A stretch of 64,000 nt of DNA from Bacteroidota bacterium. GTDB taxonomy: Bacteria > Bacteroidota > Bacteroidia > Flavobacteriales_D > Crocinitomicaceae. Shown here piece after piece: positions 1-8,565 of this stretch. The stretch lies in NCBI GenBank assembly GCA_016192075.1, contig JACPUU010000013.1, positions 1-64,000 on the forward strand, read 5' to 3'. The notes below the pieces were generated by a model. It was not told the origin of the DNA, searched no databases, and saw nothing but the letters and a program-made list of their open reading frames with translations. The translations under genes and the position numbers were made by a program. Position 1 is the first letter of the stretch, and each line of letters opens with the position of its first letter.

Positions 1-146
1 GAATTTATTATTGTTAGATCCATTCGTGATCCTACCAATACTCAGACTTTGCTGTTTCTATCTTGCTTCAATCTTTCAAAGAACTTATCTTGTAAAAAAA
101 CCTGCGTTCAGGTCCCTCTTTTTTTTTAACCCCTTTTTGCTAATTG
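1..146 (-). other. Probable rRNA operon leader (16S gene just beyond left edge)
   Basis: Read on the minus strand, this stretch follows a textbook Bacteroidota promoter at 153-183. It carries AAGTTCTTTGAAA at 86-74, which resembles the boxA-type antitermination element found in Bacteroidota 16S rRNA leaders. It ends in an AT-rich stretch (AACAATAATAAATTC) like those that precede 16S genes. No open reading frame fits. I infer that an rRNA operon starts just off the left edge. The 16S gene itself is not in the window, so the call rests on leader features only. A different stable-RNA transcript is possible. Confidence 0.5.
94..113 (-). terminator. Intrinsic-terminator-like hairpin inside the presumed rRNA leader
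   Basis: On the minus strand ACCTG, loop AACG, CAGGT is followed directly by a run of T (99-94). It sits between the promoter at 153-183 and the boxA-like element at 86-74. It could end read-through from pfkA or attenuate the leader transcript. The stem is only 5 bp, so it may be weak. Confidence 0.45.
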
Positions 147-152
147 GGAGCG

Positions 153-183
153 CAAAGGTAACTACTTTTTTATTCTCACCAAA
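153..183 (-). promoter_or_regulatory. Strong Bacteroidota sigma-A type promoter reading left
   Basis: On the minus strand TTTG (183-180), a 19-base spacer and TACCTTTG (160-153) match the Bacteroidota -33/-7 consensus exactly. Transcription would start near 146 and run off the left edge. A second -7-like element, TAGCTTTG (299-292), lies upstream but has no clear -33 partner. The rest of 184-458 is pyrimidine-rich spacer between this promoter and the end of pfkA, with no gene I can support. Confidence 0.75.
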
Positions 184-458
184 TTTTTTTACTTTTTTTT
201 CAAAAGTTTTTTCCTCCAACCCTTTTCACCCCCCTCAATCGTTCTTCTCCTACCCTCTCACTCCTCACAGATCGTTTTCCGTTAGCGGGTGCAAAGCTAC
301 ATACTCTTTTCCCTTTATTCCTAATCTTTACCCAACTTTTTTTAAACTATTTTTTTGAACAGTGATGCAGAAGAAGTTAGCGTCAAAAAAAAATGAAATT
401 AACTTGACTGTATCTCAAAAAAACAGGCAACCGTTTTACTCAAAACAAAGAACAGGCT

Positions 459-1439
459 CTAGTAAACGCTCAACTTGCGAATAAGTTTCAGATAATGCAT
501 ATTTTTTATCTGGTAGGGTTGCTGCGACACCGAAAGATTACACAATATCACACCACCACCCTGAACGGCCGTCATCAGGTTTGAACGGCCCTGGAGAAGT
601 GCAGAAACAGCTTCTTCACCAAACAGCGTCGCATACAAACGATCAAGGTAAGTTGGTGAACCACCACGCTGAATATGTCCCAGAATAGAAACGCGCAGTT
701 TATCTGAAAGCCCGAATTGCTGCAGGTAATTAAATACTTCTTTAGCGCCCCCTACCTGGTCACCCTCACTCACTATAATAATAGAAGACTTGTTGGCATG
801 TACTGCACGGTCAATTTTTTCACGAATCTCTTCCAGGTCTTCTTTTTTCTCAGGCATAAACACTTCTTCAGCGCCACTTGAAACAGCTGTATTCAAAGCC
901 AGCACACCCGAATTATTCCCCATTACCTCTACCAAAAAAACCCGGTGGTGTGAACTTGCAGTATCCCGTATATTATCTACAGCCCTTATAATGGTATTCA
1001 TGGCTGTATCAAATCCAATCGCATAATCGGTACCGTTAATATCATTATCAATGGTGCCGGGAATACCAATTACAGCCACATCATACTCCTGCGAAAAAAC
1101 AGTAGCTCCTTTAAACGAACCGTCACCGCCTATTATAACCAGGCCATCAATGTTTCGTTTCTTCAGATTTTCAGCGGCAATTTTACGGTAAGCCGGATCA
1201 TGAAATTCTTTACACCGGGCCGTACCCAAAATGGTGCCTCCCCGCTGCAGAATATTTGAAACATCATCATACCCCATTGGAATAAGTTCATCTCTGATTA
1301 AACCATTAAAGCCATCTATAATACCGAATGCATTTATCTTGTGATATACACAAGACCGCACCACTGCACGAATACAGGCATTCATTCCGGGAGAATCTCC
1401 GCCCGACGTAAGAACCGCAATATTTTGTACTTTTACCAT
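459..1439 (-). CDS. pfkA: ATP-dependent 6-phosphofructokinase
   Basis: Phosphorylates fructose 6-phosphate to fructose 1,6-bisphosphate, the committed step of glycolysis, in the cytosol. The 326-residue product has the nucleotide loop TSGGDSPGMNA (residues 11-21), GGDGS at 104-108 (the Gly of ATP-users, where PPi enzymes carry Asp), the catalytic PGTIDND at 127-133, and the late GHIQRGGSP signature. Length matches bacterial PfkA. I start at 1439 because this gives the canonical N-terminus; in-frame upstream codons to 1493 would add 18 residues with no family support. The start codon is divergent from, and one base away from, the start of the next gene at 1441, so the 5' signals of each gene lie inside the other's coding sequence. 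No clear terminator follows the stop. Confidence 0.95.
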   Translation of the reverse strand: MVKVQNIAVLTSGGDSPGMNACIRAVVRSCVYHKINAFGIIDGFNGLIRDELIPMGYDDVSNILQRGGTILGTARCKEFHDPAYRKIAAENLKKRNIDGLVIIGGDGSFKGATVFSQEYDVAVIGIPGTIDNDINGTDYAIGFDTAMNTIIRAVDNIRDTASSHHRVFLVEVMGNNSGVLALNTAVSSGAEEVFMPEKKEDLEEIREKIDRAVHANKSSIIIVSEGDQVGGAKEVFNYLQQFGLSDKLRVSILGHIQRGGSPTYLDRLYATLFGEEAVSALLQGRSNLMTAVQGGGVILCNLSVSQQPYQIKNMHYLKLIRKLSVY

Positions 1440-1440
1440 A

Positions 1441-2244
1441 ATGAAGAAACGATTGACACTACTTGCTTTGTTGACCATTCTGATCTGTTCCACAGTGACT
1501 GCTCAGAAAGATAAAGCCCTTTTCTTTGGGGTTAATGTCGGAACAAAATTAGCAAATAAAAACTACGCCATACGCTATTCCGGACTCTACCAGAATGAGT
1601 TGGAGAATACGCTTCTGACAACCTACAACTACAACCAGATTTATATGGCACTGGGTGACAAAAATTTTTACCTGCCCTATGATGCCTTTCCCACCAACAT
1701 TAAATACTCACCCGGTTTATTAACGGGCATTACACTGGGTTACCAGGTAAATCCAAACTTTCAGATGAGTATGGATGCAAATTTTAATAAGCTGAAAGTT
1801 CGTGATGCTTTTACCATTTATGTAGATGATCCCAGCAACTGGACCTCAGAACCGGTAATTAAAGTGGGGCAGCTTTATGCTGAAGAAAGTCGTTTTGACG
1901 GGCGCTTTAACCTGGATTATGTTTTTGACGGAGGCAAGGCCAGATTTATGGCTGGCGTTTCCGGCCTGTTCACCGCCTGGCGAATTGACGAACAGTTTGC
2001 TACCATTCAGGGATATACCATGCAGCTATTTACGGTACACAGCCCAACCAATAACATTACCAACACAGTGAGCGGCATGGGCTGGGGCGGCGGTATTAAT
2101 ATTGGCTGTGAATACCGTGTCAACGACAAAATTGTCAGCCAGATTTTGTACCAACCCTATCAAACAAAGGTTGACTACGGGTTTACCATCAATAAAAAAC
2201 TGCTGATTCAGCACGATCTTACGGTCAGATTTCTCTGGAAATAA
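1441..2244 (+). CDS. Outer-membrane beta-barrel protein, unknown function
   Basis: A 267-residue protein with an N-terminal signal peptide (charged start, hydrophobic core, cleavage after TVTAQ near residue 22). The rest is rich in alternating aromatic and polar strands with glycine turns and ends in FLWK, as expected for a small porin-like barrel of Bacteroidota. No catalytic motif is visible. Its start codon lies one base from the divergent pfkA start, so its promoter must overlap the pfkA 5' coding region; TATTTTG at about 1423-1429 is a possible -7 element. The sigma/anti-sigma pair downstream reads the same way but is separated by 137 bases. The function is not recognised. Confidence 0.7.
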   Translation: MKKRLTLLALLTILICSTVTAQKDKALFFGVNVGTKLANKNYAIRYSGLYQNELENTLLTTYNYNQIYMALGDKNFYLPYDAFPTNIKYSPGLLTGITLGYQVNPNFQMSMDANFNKLKVRDAFTIYVDDPSNWTSEPVIKVGQLYAEESRFDGRFNLDYVFDGGKARFMAGVSGLFTAWRIDEQFATIQGYTMQLFTVHSPTNNITNTVSGMGWGGGINIGCEYRVNDKIVSQILYQPYQTKVDYGFTINKKLLIQHDLTVRFLWK

Positions 2245-2381
2245 GACGTTGAACCATCTCTAACACCTGTTTTTTCAGGAGTTAAAAAAAACAAAGCGCC
2301 TGTTTTATGGAATTGTTCCGGCAGGTGCATCTATCTGTTGAACCAATTTTTACATACTATGAGTTTAGCTATCTTTGAAAA

Positions 2382-2969
2382 ATGCTTCTGGGACTATTCT
2401 TCAGAAAAAATATCGGGCAACTAGACGACCAGGCTTTGCTGGAATTGGTGCGTGCACGCAATGAGCAGGCTATGGGTGAATTATTTGTACGTTACTCATA
2501 CCTGGTAATGGGACAATGCCTGAAGTATCTGAAAGATAAAATGCTGGCTGAAGATGAGATGATGAATATCTTTGACAAATTGCCCGAAAAAATCAGCCGG
2601 AGCGAAATTTCAAACTTCAAAAGCTGGCTTTACAGCGTTTCTAAAAATGAATGCCTGATGAAACTGCGCAAAAAAGGCATTAAAGAGGCTGATGCAGAAA
2701 CCGCGTTACTTTATGCAGCGGATGAAGCTGATGAAACACTGAAACTGGCTGAACTGAACGAAGCAAAAATGAAACTGCTGGAAACAGCCATGGATGATTT
2801 AAATGAAGAACAAAAAAAATGCATCCGGTTATTTTACCTGGAACATAAAAGCTACGATGAAATTGTAAAACTGACACCTTATGATCTTAATAAGGTAAAA
2901 AGTCACATTCAAAACGGAAAACGAAACTTAAAACTAATGCTGGAAAAACAACGTGAATTCAAAGATTAG
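2382..2969 (+). CDS. ECF-type RNA polymerase sigma factor (sigma-70 family)
   Basis: A 195-residue protein with the two-domain layout of ECF sigma factors. Region 2 spans about residues 15-90 (DQALLELVRARNEQAMGELF, then DEMMNIFDKLPE and FKSWLYSVSKNECL), and region 4 spans about 125-190 (LNEEQKKCIRLFYLEHKSYDEI, then a recognition helix and IQNGKRNLK). It would direct RNA polymerase to a small regulon when released by an anti-sigma factor. The following gene overlaps its 3' end by 17 bases and encodes a membrane protein, a typical sigma/anti-sigma pair. TATCTTTG at 2370-2377 ends only four bases before the ATG, suggesting a leaderless or very short-leader transcript. Confidence 0.88.
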   Translation: MLLGLFFRKNIGQLDDQALLELVRARNEQAMGELFVRYSYLVMGQCLKYLKDKMLAEDEMMNIFDKLPEKISRSEISNFKSWLYSVSKNECLMKLRKKGIKEADAETALLYAADEADETLKLAELNEAKMKLLETAMDDLNEEQKKCIRLFYLEHKSYDEIVKLTPYDLNKVKSHIQNGKRNLKLMLEKQREFKD

Positions 2970-4044
2970 CCATACCGATATAAATGCCGGATTGCTGAAA
3001 AAGTATTACGACGGAACTCTTTCTGAGGCAGAAAAAAATGCACTGGAAAAACGGGCGCTGGATGATCCTTTTCTGAAAGATGCCATGGAAGGGTATGAAT
3101 CAGTACCCGGAAGTTTTGAGGCATTCTATACAAAACACATTCCGGCAAAAACACGTTTCAGCTCAATCTACCTGCTTATTGGTTCACTGATTACTGTTGC
3201 TCTGGTTTCTGTTCTGGTACTATTACACCACAACCCTGCACCAACCGGTATTGCAGTTACAGATACAGATTCTACGTTGACAGACAGTGTCATTACCCGT
3301 GAAGTGGAAGTTTTACCTGCCGCCATTGATACGCTGGCAGTTGCCGCCGATACAGAACAAATAAAACTGAAAGAGGTGGTAGAAGCCCGCACTGAAATTC
3401 AAAAAACCATTACCTATCCTGAAGCTCACAGTGATGTTCCGATTCTGATCAAAGAAAATGATGAGCGTTCTGACGACTATGTGCTGGAACCTGAAGAGCA
3501 TAACCTGAAAGTGCAGGAACTGGTGCCTGCCACCTACCTTTTTGAATTGTTTGTGGTCGATTACCGCCGCATTACCCGCGTCAACACCCGGATAATTTAT
3601 ACAAAATATGAGTTTACCGGAACCAGCGCCGAATATGAAAGTGAAGCACTGGAGCAGCATGCTGAGCTTTTGGAAACAGAGGTAGATGTATCTTATTGGG
3701 AATACCTCAGCAAAGCCATGGAATCTTTTTCAAACGGAAATTACAAAAGTGCCCTGAATCGGTACGAAACCATACTGACACAATATAATGATGACTTTAA
3801 TGCACTTTTTTATGGCGGATTGTGTTATTATAACCTGGGTAACTTTAATAAAGCACTTGTTGCTTTTGATAAAATTCTGCAGACAGACCTGAATGCGTTT
3901 AAAGAAGAAGCGGCCTGGTATAAATCCAAATGTCTGATTAAACTGGGGCGAAAAAGTGAAGCCCGTAATTTGCTGGATGAAATCATAGCCGGTGGCGGTT
4001 TTTATGTTCAGGATGCCATTACACAGCGCATGAAATTTAAGTAG
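2953..4044 (+). CDS. Anti-sigma-like membrane protein with C-terminal TPR region
   Basis: A 363-residue protein starting at GTG inside the end of the sigma gene, which implies translational coupling. Residues 1-70 form a charged cytoplasmic segment (YYDGTLSEAEKNALEKRA) like the N-terminal helices of Bacteroidota anti-sigma proteins. One transmembrane helix follows at about 72-91 (IYLLIGSLITVALVSVLVLL). The periplasmic part is acidic, and residues about 235-345 resemble two to three TPR units (YLSKAMESFSNGNYKSALNRY; ALFYGGLCYYNLGNFNKAL). I infer that it holds the sigma factor at the membrane and senses an envelope partner through the TPRs. The direct binding region is not proven from sequence. 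Confidence 0.65.
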   Translation: MNSKISHTDINAGLLKKYYDGTLSEAEKNALEKRALDDPFLKDAMEGYESVPGSFEAFYTKHIPAKTRFSSIYLLIGSLITVALVSVLVLLHHNPAPTGIAVTDTDSTLTDSVITREVEVLPAAIDTLAVAADTEQIKLKEVVEARTEIQKTITYPEAHSDVPILIKENDERSDDYVLEPEEHNLKVQELVPATYLFELFVVDYRRITRVNTRIIYTKYEFTGTSAEYESEALEQHAELLETEVDVSYWEYLSKAMESFSNGNYKSALNRYETILTQYNDDFNALFYGGLCYYNLGNFNKALVAFDKILQTDLNAFKEEAAWYKSKCLIKLGRKSEARNLLDEIIAGGGFYVQDAITQRMKFK

Positions 4045-4117
4045 TACCTGTTTCAGTCTCAAAAAAATTAACCCCGGCCGTTGTTACTTTTCACAACTTT
4101 CGTATTTCAAGATTACG

Positions 4118-4125
4118 TAAGTTTG
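4118..4125 (+). promoter_or_regulatory. -7 element (TAAGTTTG) for the 4142 gene
   Basis: TAAGTTTG matches TAnnTTTG exactly and ends 16 bases before the ATG at 4142. The -33 TTTG is not evident at the expected distance, so this is a partial promoter match. Confidence 0.45.
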
Positions 4126-4141
4126 TACAAACCTTTGTTTT

Positions 4142-4720
4142 ATGACCCGATCAGAAATTGTATTTCAACTCATTTGCTACATGCTGCCTTCCATTGCATT
4201 TTTTGGAGCAGCCTATTTTTTTACGCTGAAATGGAATGAGATTCAACGCGACAAATTAAAAACACAAAGTGCACTTGCTGCCAAACAGCAAACCACCGTT
4301 AGTCAGCCGCTGATCAATGAAAACAAAAAACTCTTTTTTCCCATGCAGGTAGATGCCTACCAGCGCATTGTTTTATTTCTGGAACGCATTGCGCCTAATA
4401 ACCTCATTATGCGTTTGAATAATCCGGCGTTGCCGGCACGCGTGTTTCAGCAAGTGCTGCTGGACAATATCCGCAGTGAATATGAACATAACCTGGCACA
4501 GCAGATTTTTGTTTCACAGGATGCCTGGCACCTGGCAAAAAGCAGCAAAGATGACACGGTAAAAATCATCAACATGGCCGCTACCAATTTACCTGCCACT
4601 GCCACCTGCATTGACCTGAGCAGAGCCATCTTTGAAATTACCGCCCAACTGAATAATCAACCCACTGACCGGGCAATTCTTTACCTGAAAGGTGAATTGA
4701 GTAAACTGGTTAACGGATAA
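4142..4720 (+). CDS. Conserved hypothetical membrane protein
   Basis: A 192-residue protein with one N-terminal transmembrane helix (about residues 9-28, ICYMLPSIAFFGAAYFF) followed by a basic cytoplasmic segment and a soluble helical domain. A block near residues 74-95 (MQVDAYQRIVLFLERIAPNN) looks strongly conserved in character and recalls an uncharacterised Bacteroidota family (possibly DUF7935; not checked). No catalytic motif is seen. It stands alone between the anti-sigma-like gene and the large secreted protein, with its own -7 element. Function unknown. Confidence 0.65.
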   Translation: MTRSEIVFQLICYMLPSIAFFGAAYFFTLKWNEIQRDKLKTQSALAAKQQTTVSQPLINENKKLFFPMQVDAYQRIVLFLERIAPNNLIMRLNNPALPARVFQQVLLDNIRSEYEHNLAQQIFVSQDAWHLAKSSKDDTVKIINMAATNLPATATCIDLSRAIFEITAQLNNQPTDRAILYLKGELSKLVNG

Positions 4721-4855
4721 TTTACCCAATCTCTTTTTTAAACCCCAGGTTTAAACCGACTTAGGCAACCTGACAGCCAAACAATCTGCTTTCCGGAAAG
4801 GCTTTGTCTTTATTTTTCGTTACTTTGTGCTACCGAATCTCAAATTCATCGAAAA

Positions 4856-7800
4856 ATGAAAAACCTACTTACGTTACTTTTAATTACTGCTGTATCATCA
4901 ATTTTTGCACAAACCTGGCAATCAATTGGTACCTTTTCAGGCACCGGTGTTATTCATCAGGATTTGGCAATTGACCCATCCAACGGAGACCTTTACATTG
5001 CCTATGTTGAAAATGCTACACAACGCGCCAATGTGCGCAAGTGGGATGGTTCTGCCTGGACACTGATCGGAAACGCCAGTTTTGGAAGCGGAGCCAGCAT
5101 GACTGATATAAAAATTGCGGCTTTTAACGGCCAGATTTATGTTGCTCCAAAATTCCTGGTAGGTCCAAACTATTATATACGCCCTTATTACCTGAATGGC
5201 TCAACCTGGTCTACCATGGGATCAACCAATTATCAAACTCCGCAAACCTATGATTACAGTTTAAAAGTTTCACCGGTGGGAAATCCACACCTGTGTTTTT
5301 TCAACCAAACGCCGTCCGCTGGTAGTACCGATCTTATTACGCTGATGCTAACCAGTACAAGCCAGGGACAAATTGGTGGCTTGGTTACAGACAGTTATGT
5401 CGATAATCATGATTTTGTACTTGATGGTAATGAAGATCCATGGGTAGCTACTGAATACGGTGATATGTCTAATTATGTAAACGTATGCTCCGTAAATAGT
5501 CCTTATTACGATGTTCAAAATACGGCGCTGAATGATTGGTCCGGTAAAATTGTGACGAACCTGGTTGGCACTACCGACATGCGGTTTGCATCACATGTTG
5601 ATGATACCTACCTGGGCTATACCCGCTATAACCTGGGTACCGGCACTGTCAGTTCACTCTACACCATTTATGCTACCGCCGTGAGTGATTATGACATGAC
5701 CTCTACGGCAACACTCGATTATTTCTTTTACTCCATTGGCGGAACTCACTTTGTTGAAAGTGTAAACGCTTCAGGAACACAAACAGCAATGGGAACAGCC
5801 TTCATGACCGGTAGCGGAACAATTACCGATCCGCGGATTGAAAACTGGAACGGACGCATTGTTGTATCATGCGTGCGCGGCGGTGTGGTAAGGGTTATGG
5901 AAATTGATAACACGTGTACCGTAACATTGGGGAATACATTTGGTGGTTGTGAACAGACATTGATTACAGCTCCTACTCCATCACTGATTGTAAACGATAA
6001 CAATTACAGCCACGCCGGACTTTCTGTTACGGTAAATTCTACCGATGTTGTTACCGTTCCAAATCCAAATGCGGCAATTGTGGGAACATACCCGAATTAT
6101 TACCTGCAGTTTACATCAACCGATATTGCCGTAACAACAAATGTTGAGTTTGAATTTGAAACCGTTGAAAATGGAAACTACGCCAACTATGTTTTATTTT
6201 ATGCAGATGCTGTTGCAATTCCAACCATAAATCTTTCAGTACCGTTTGATGAAGTTTGTGAAAATAACGGCATCGTTAACCTGACACCTTACGGTTCACC
6301 GGCAGGTGGTTTCTGGAGCGGTACCGGCGTTAACACGTCAAATGGAAAATTTAATCCGGATGTTGCCAACCCGGGTGTGTATGTTTTGAATTATACCTAC
6401 AATGACAGTTACGGTTGCAGTAATGATGACAACGTAACCATGACTGTTAATCCTGTTCCGCAGGTTACCGTTACAACAACCAATGCTACCTGTGGTGCTG
6501 AAGACGGTACGGCAAATGCTACCATAACAGGTGGTACTCCGGCTTATACCATTTACTGGTCAAACGGATCAGCTTTGGAAGATCAGGCAGACCTTGCACC
6601 GGGTATGTATTTTATCAATGTAACGGATAGCAAAGGATGTCAGGCAACAAAACCGGCAAACGTAACTTCAAACGGTCTTACCTTATCTGCCGTTGCAACA
6701 GATGTAACATGCCCCGGAGCAGCTACCGGATCAATTGATCTGACCGCTTCATCCACTTCGGGAATACAAAGTATTGAATGGTCCAACGGTGCAATTACCG
6801 AAGATGTTTCAGGTTTACCGGCTGGTTCGTATGAGGTCACTGTAACAGCCAATGACGGTTGTGTTTCAACAGCATCTTTCGAAGTAACATCTCCTGATCC
6901 GTTAACCTTTGCTGCCTCTACCTCCAGTGCCACCTGCGGTTCAACAGACGGGTCTGCTACCTGCAACGTCAGCGGTGGTACATCGCCTTATGATTTTCAG
7001 TGGTTTGAAACTGTGAGCGGCACTCCGGTTGGTACTAACAACCCAACCATTTCTGGTTTTGGAGCCGGTGCCTATTTTGCTATTATTACAGATGCAAATG
7101 GTTGTTCCGCCATTCACAACACCATGATCTCAGAAGTGGGCGGACCAGAAGTTTTAATTGCTGAAGTAACCCCGGCAGGATGTGCTGATGATGGTGCCAT
7201 TAATATCTCTATCAATACCGATCAGCCCATTACGTTGATTGAATGGAGTAACGGGGAAACAACTGAAGATATCACTGCGCTTGCACCGGGATTCTATACC
7301 GTTGAAGTAACAGACCAGGCCGGCTGCATGGGCATGGGTGGTGTTGAAGTCCCCGCAGCGTCACCTGATATCAATCCTATTTGCCTGGTAACGGTTGATA
7401 CATCAACCAATACAAATCTCCTGGTTTGGGAAAAACCAATTACAACAGATATTGATTATTTCAACATTTACCGTGAAACTTCTGTTGCCGGCGAATTCCT
7501 TTTTGTTGCCAGTGTTCCTTATTCAGATGAATCGGTTTATAATGATTTGGTTGCCTCACCACAAGTCCGCTCGTGGAGATATAAAATAGGTGCTGTCAAT
7601 TTTTGTGGTGAAGAATCAGATCTGAGTGAATTTCACAAAACCATTCACCTTACAATAAGTATTGGGCTTGGCAGTACCATAAATTTAAACTGGGATGAAT
7701 ATGAAGGTTTCACATTTCCTACCTATGACCTGTATCGCCATACCAATTCAGGTGGATGGACATTGCTGCAGTCAATGCCTTCTAACTTGTTCTCATACGT

Positions 7801-8200
7801 AGATACACCGCCTACTTTTTCAGGCCTTGATTATATCATCAGCGTTTCTCCACCCGCCACGTGTACATCTACCAACAAAGTACAGGATCATAATTCATCA
7901 CGTTCAAATAAATCATCATCCATCACAGGCGACCTGGTTGGTATAGATGAAACAGATGCAACCGGTTTGACAAGCATTTATCCAAATCCATCAACCGGTG
8001 AATTTATAATTTATATCAATGCAGAAAATGCAGCCGGTTTTCAGGCAGTTGTTACAGATGCACAGGGAAGAATAGTGATGCAGTTTAATTCATCTCAGGA
8101 AATGACAATTATTGACCTTTCAGATTTCAGTGATGGAATTTACAACCTTCAGATTGTAGCAAATGATCAGCTGGTCAACCGCAAACTGGTAAAACAATAG
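4856..8200 (+). CDS. Large secreted T9SS cargo protein with SprB-type repeats
   Basis: A 1114-residue surface or extracellular protein. Residues 1-19 are a signal peptide ending in FAQ. About 20-420 form a beta-rich region of unknown type. From about 520 to 840 there are four SprB-type repeats, each with a Cys, an acidic-Gly turn, a GGT/Y segment and WSNG (for example ATCGAEDGTANATITGG). Residues about 845-1020 look like fibronectin-III-type strands, and the last 75 residues are a type A T9SS sorting domain (SIYPNPSTGEF, then GIYNLQIV and a basic KLVKQ end). SprB repeats are known from gliding adhesins of flavobacteria, so adhesion is a reasonable inference. A terminator follows at 8231. A weak TTTG/TTACTTTG promoter-like pair lies at 4803-4827. 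Confidence 0.85.
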   Translation: MKNLLTLLLITAVSSIFAQTWQSIGTFSGTGVIHQDLAIDPSNGDLYIAYVENATQRANVRKWDGSAWTLIGNASFGSGASMTDIKIAAFNGQIYVAPKFLVGPNYYIRPYYLNGSTWSTMGSTNYQTPQTYDYSLKVSPVGNPHLCFFNQTPSAGSTDLITLMLTSTSQGQIGGLVTDSYVDNHDFVLDGNEDPWVATEYGDMSNYVNVCSVNSPYYDVQNTALNDWSGKIVTNLVGTTDMRFASHVDDTYLGYTRYNLGTGTVSSLYTIYATAVSDYDMTSTATLDYFFYSIGGTHFVESVNASGTQTAMGTAFMTGSGTITDPRIENWNGRIVVSCVRGGVVRVMEIDNTCTVTLGNTFGGCEQTLITAPTPSLIVNDNNYSHAGLSVTVNSTDVVTVPNPNAAIVGTYPNYYLQFTSTDIAVTTNVEFEFETVENGNYANYVLFYADAVAIPTINLSVPFDEVCENNGIVNLTPYGSPAGGFWSGTGVNTSNGKFNPDVANPGVYVLNYTYNDSYGCSNDDNVTMTVNPVPQVTVTTTNATCGAEDGTANATITGGTPAYTIYWSNGSALEDQADLAPGMYFINVTDSKGCQATKPANVTSNGLTLSAVATDVTCPGAATGSIDLTASSTSGIQSIEWSNGAITEDVSGLPAGSYEVTVTANDGCVSTASFEVTSPDPLTFAASTSSATCGSTDGSATCNVSGGTSPYDFQWFETVSGTPVGTNNPTISGFGAGAYFAIITDANGCSAIHNTMISEVGGPEVLIAEVTPAGCADDGAINISINTDQPITLIEWSNGETTEDITALAPGFYTVEVTDQAGCMGMGGVEVPAASPDINPICLVTVDTSTNTNLLVWEKPITTDIDYFNIYRETSVAGEFLFVASVPYSDESVYNDLVASPQVRSWRYKIGAVNFCGEESDLSEFHKTIHLTISIGLGSTINLNWDEYEGFTFPTYDLYRHTNSGGWTLLQSMPSNLFSYVDTPPTFSGLDYIISVSPPATCTSTNKVQDHNSSRSNKSSSITGDLVGIDETDATGLTSIYPNPSTGEFIIYINAENAAGFQAVVTDAQGRIVMQFNSSQEMTIIDLSDFSDGIYNLQIVANDQLVNRKLVKQ

Positions 8201-8230
8201 TCCTTTTTTCAGGAAACAATTATTAAAAAG

Positions 8231-8255
8231 AACCGGCCGTTGTGCCGGTTTTTTT
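8231..8255 (+). terminator. Intrinsic terminator after the 4856-8200 gene
   Basis: AACCGGC (8231-8237), a six-base loop, GCCGGTT (8244-8250) and a T run to 8255. A 7-bp GC-rich stem with a U-tract gives a clear rho-independent terminator 30 bases after the stop. Confidence 0.85.
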
Positions 8256-8565
8256 GTTTATCCCAAATTGCCAACTGAAATAGTGTGTGCCTAAAACTTT
8301 TCCCGCACCTAAACTGTTTTACCTTAAAAAAAGCACGCATAGGACAGCCCGGATGCGAACAAATTAAAGCCTTTCTCTTTTCCCAACGATGGGAAATAAA
8401 CGACCTGATTCCGAAAAAAAACAGCACCTCTACTAAAGCGGAAGCATCCATATTCACTGCCTGTGAGCTACCTCTACTGATTTATATCATTAAATCGCCT
8501 TATCCGAATCATCTTACCGGAAAGTAGACTGTTGTATCATTACAACCCAACATGCAAATTGAATT
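8256..8565. other. Spacer without a convincing gene
   Basis: About 310 bases between a terminator and the receiver-CRP gene. A plus-strand frame of 80 codons (8285-8527) is open but shows no recognisable domain, signal or good start context, and an overlapping minus frame is equally open, so I do not call either. A small inverted repeat, GTTGT-atcatt-ACAAC, lies near 8531-8546, upstream of the next start. Confidence 0.5.

Noticed and set aside
11-358. Open plus-strand frame of 115 codons at the left edge
   Set aside because: It runs antisense through a promoter, a terminator hairpin and a boxA-like leader, and its product is low-complexity Phe/Pro/Ser; no protein family or start signal.
8285-8527. 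80-codon plus-strand frame between two genes
   Set aside because: Starts 30 bases after a strong terminator, with no signal, domain or promoter; an overlapping minus frame is just as long. Kept only as a spacer note.
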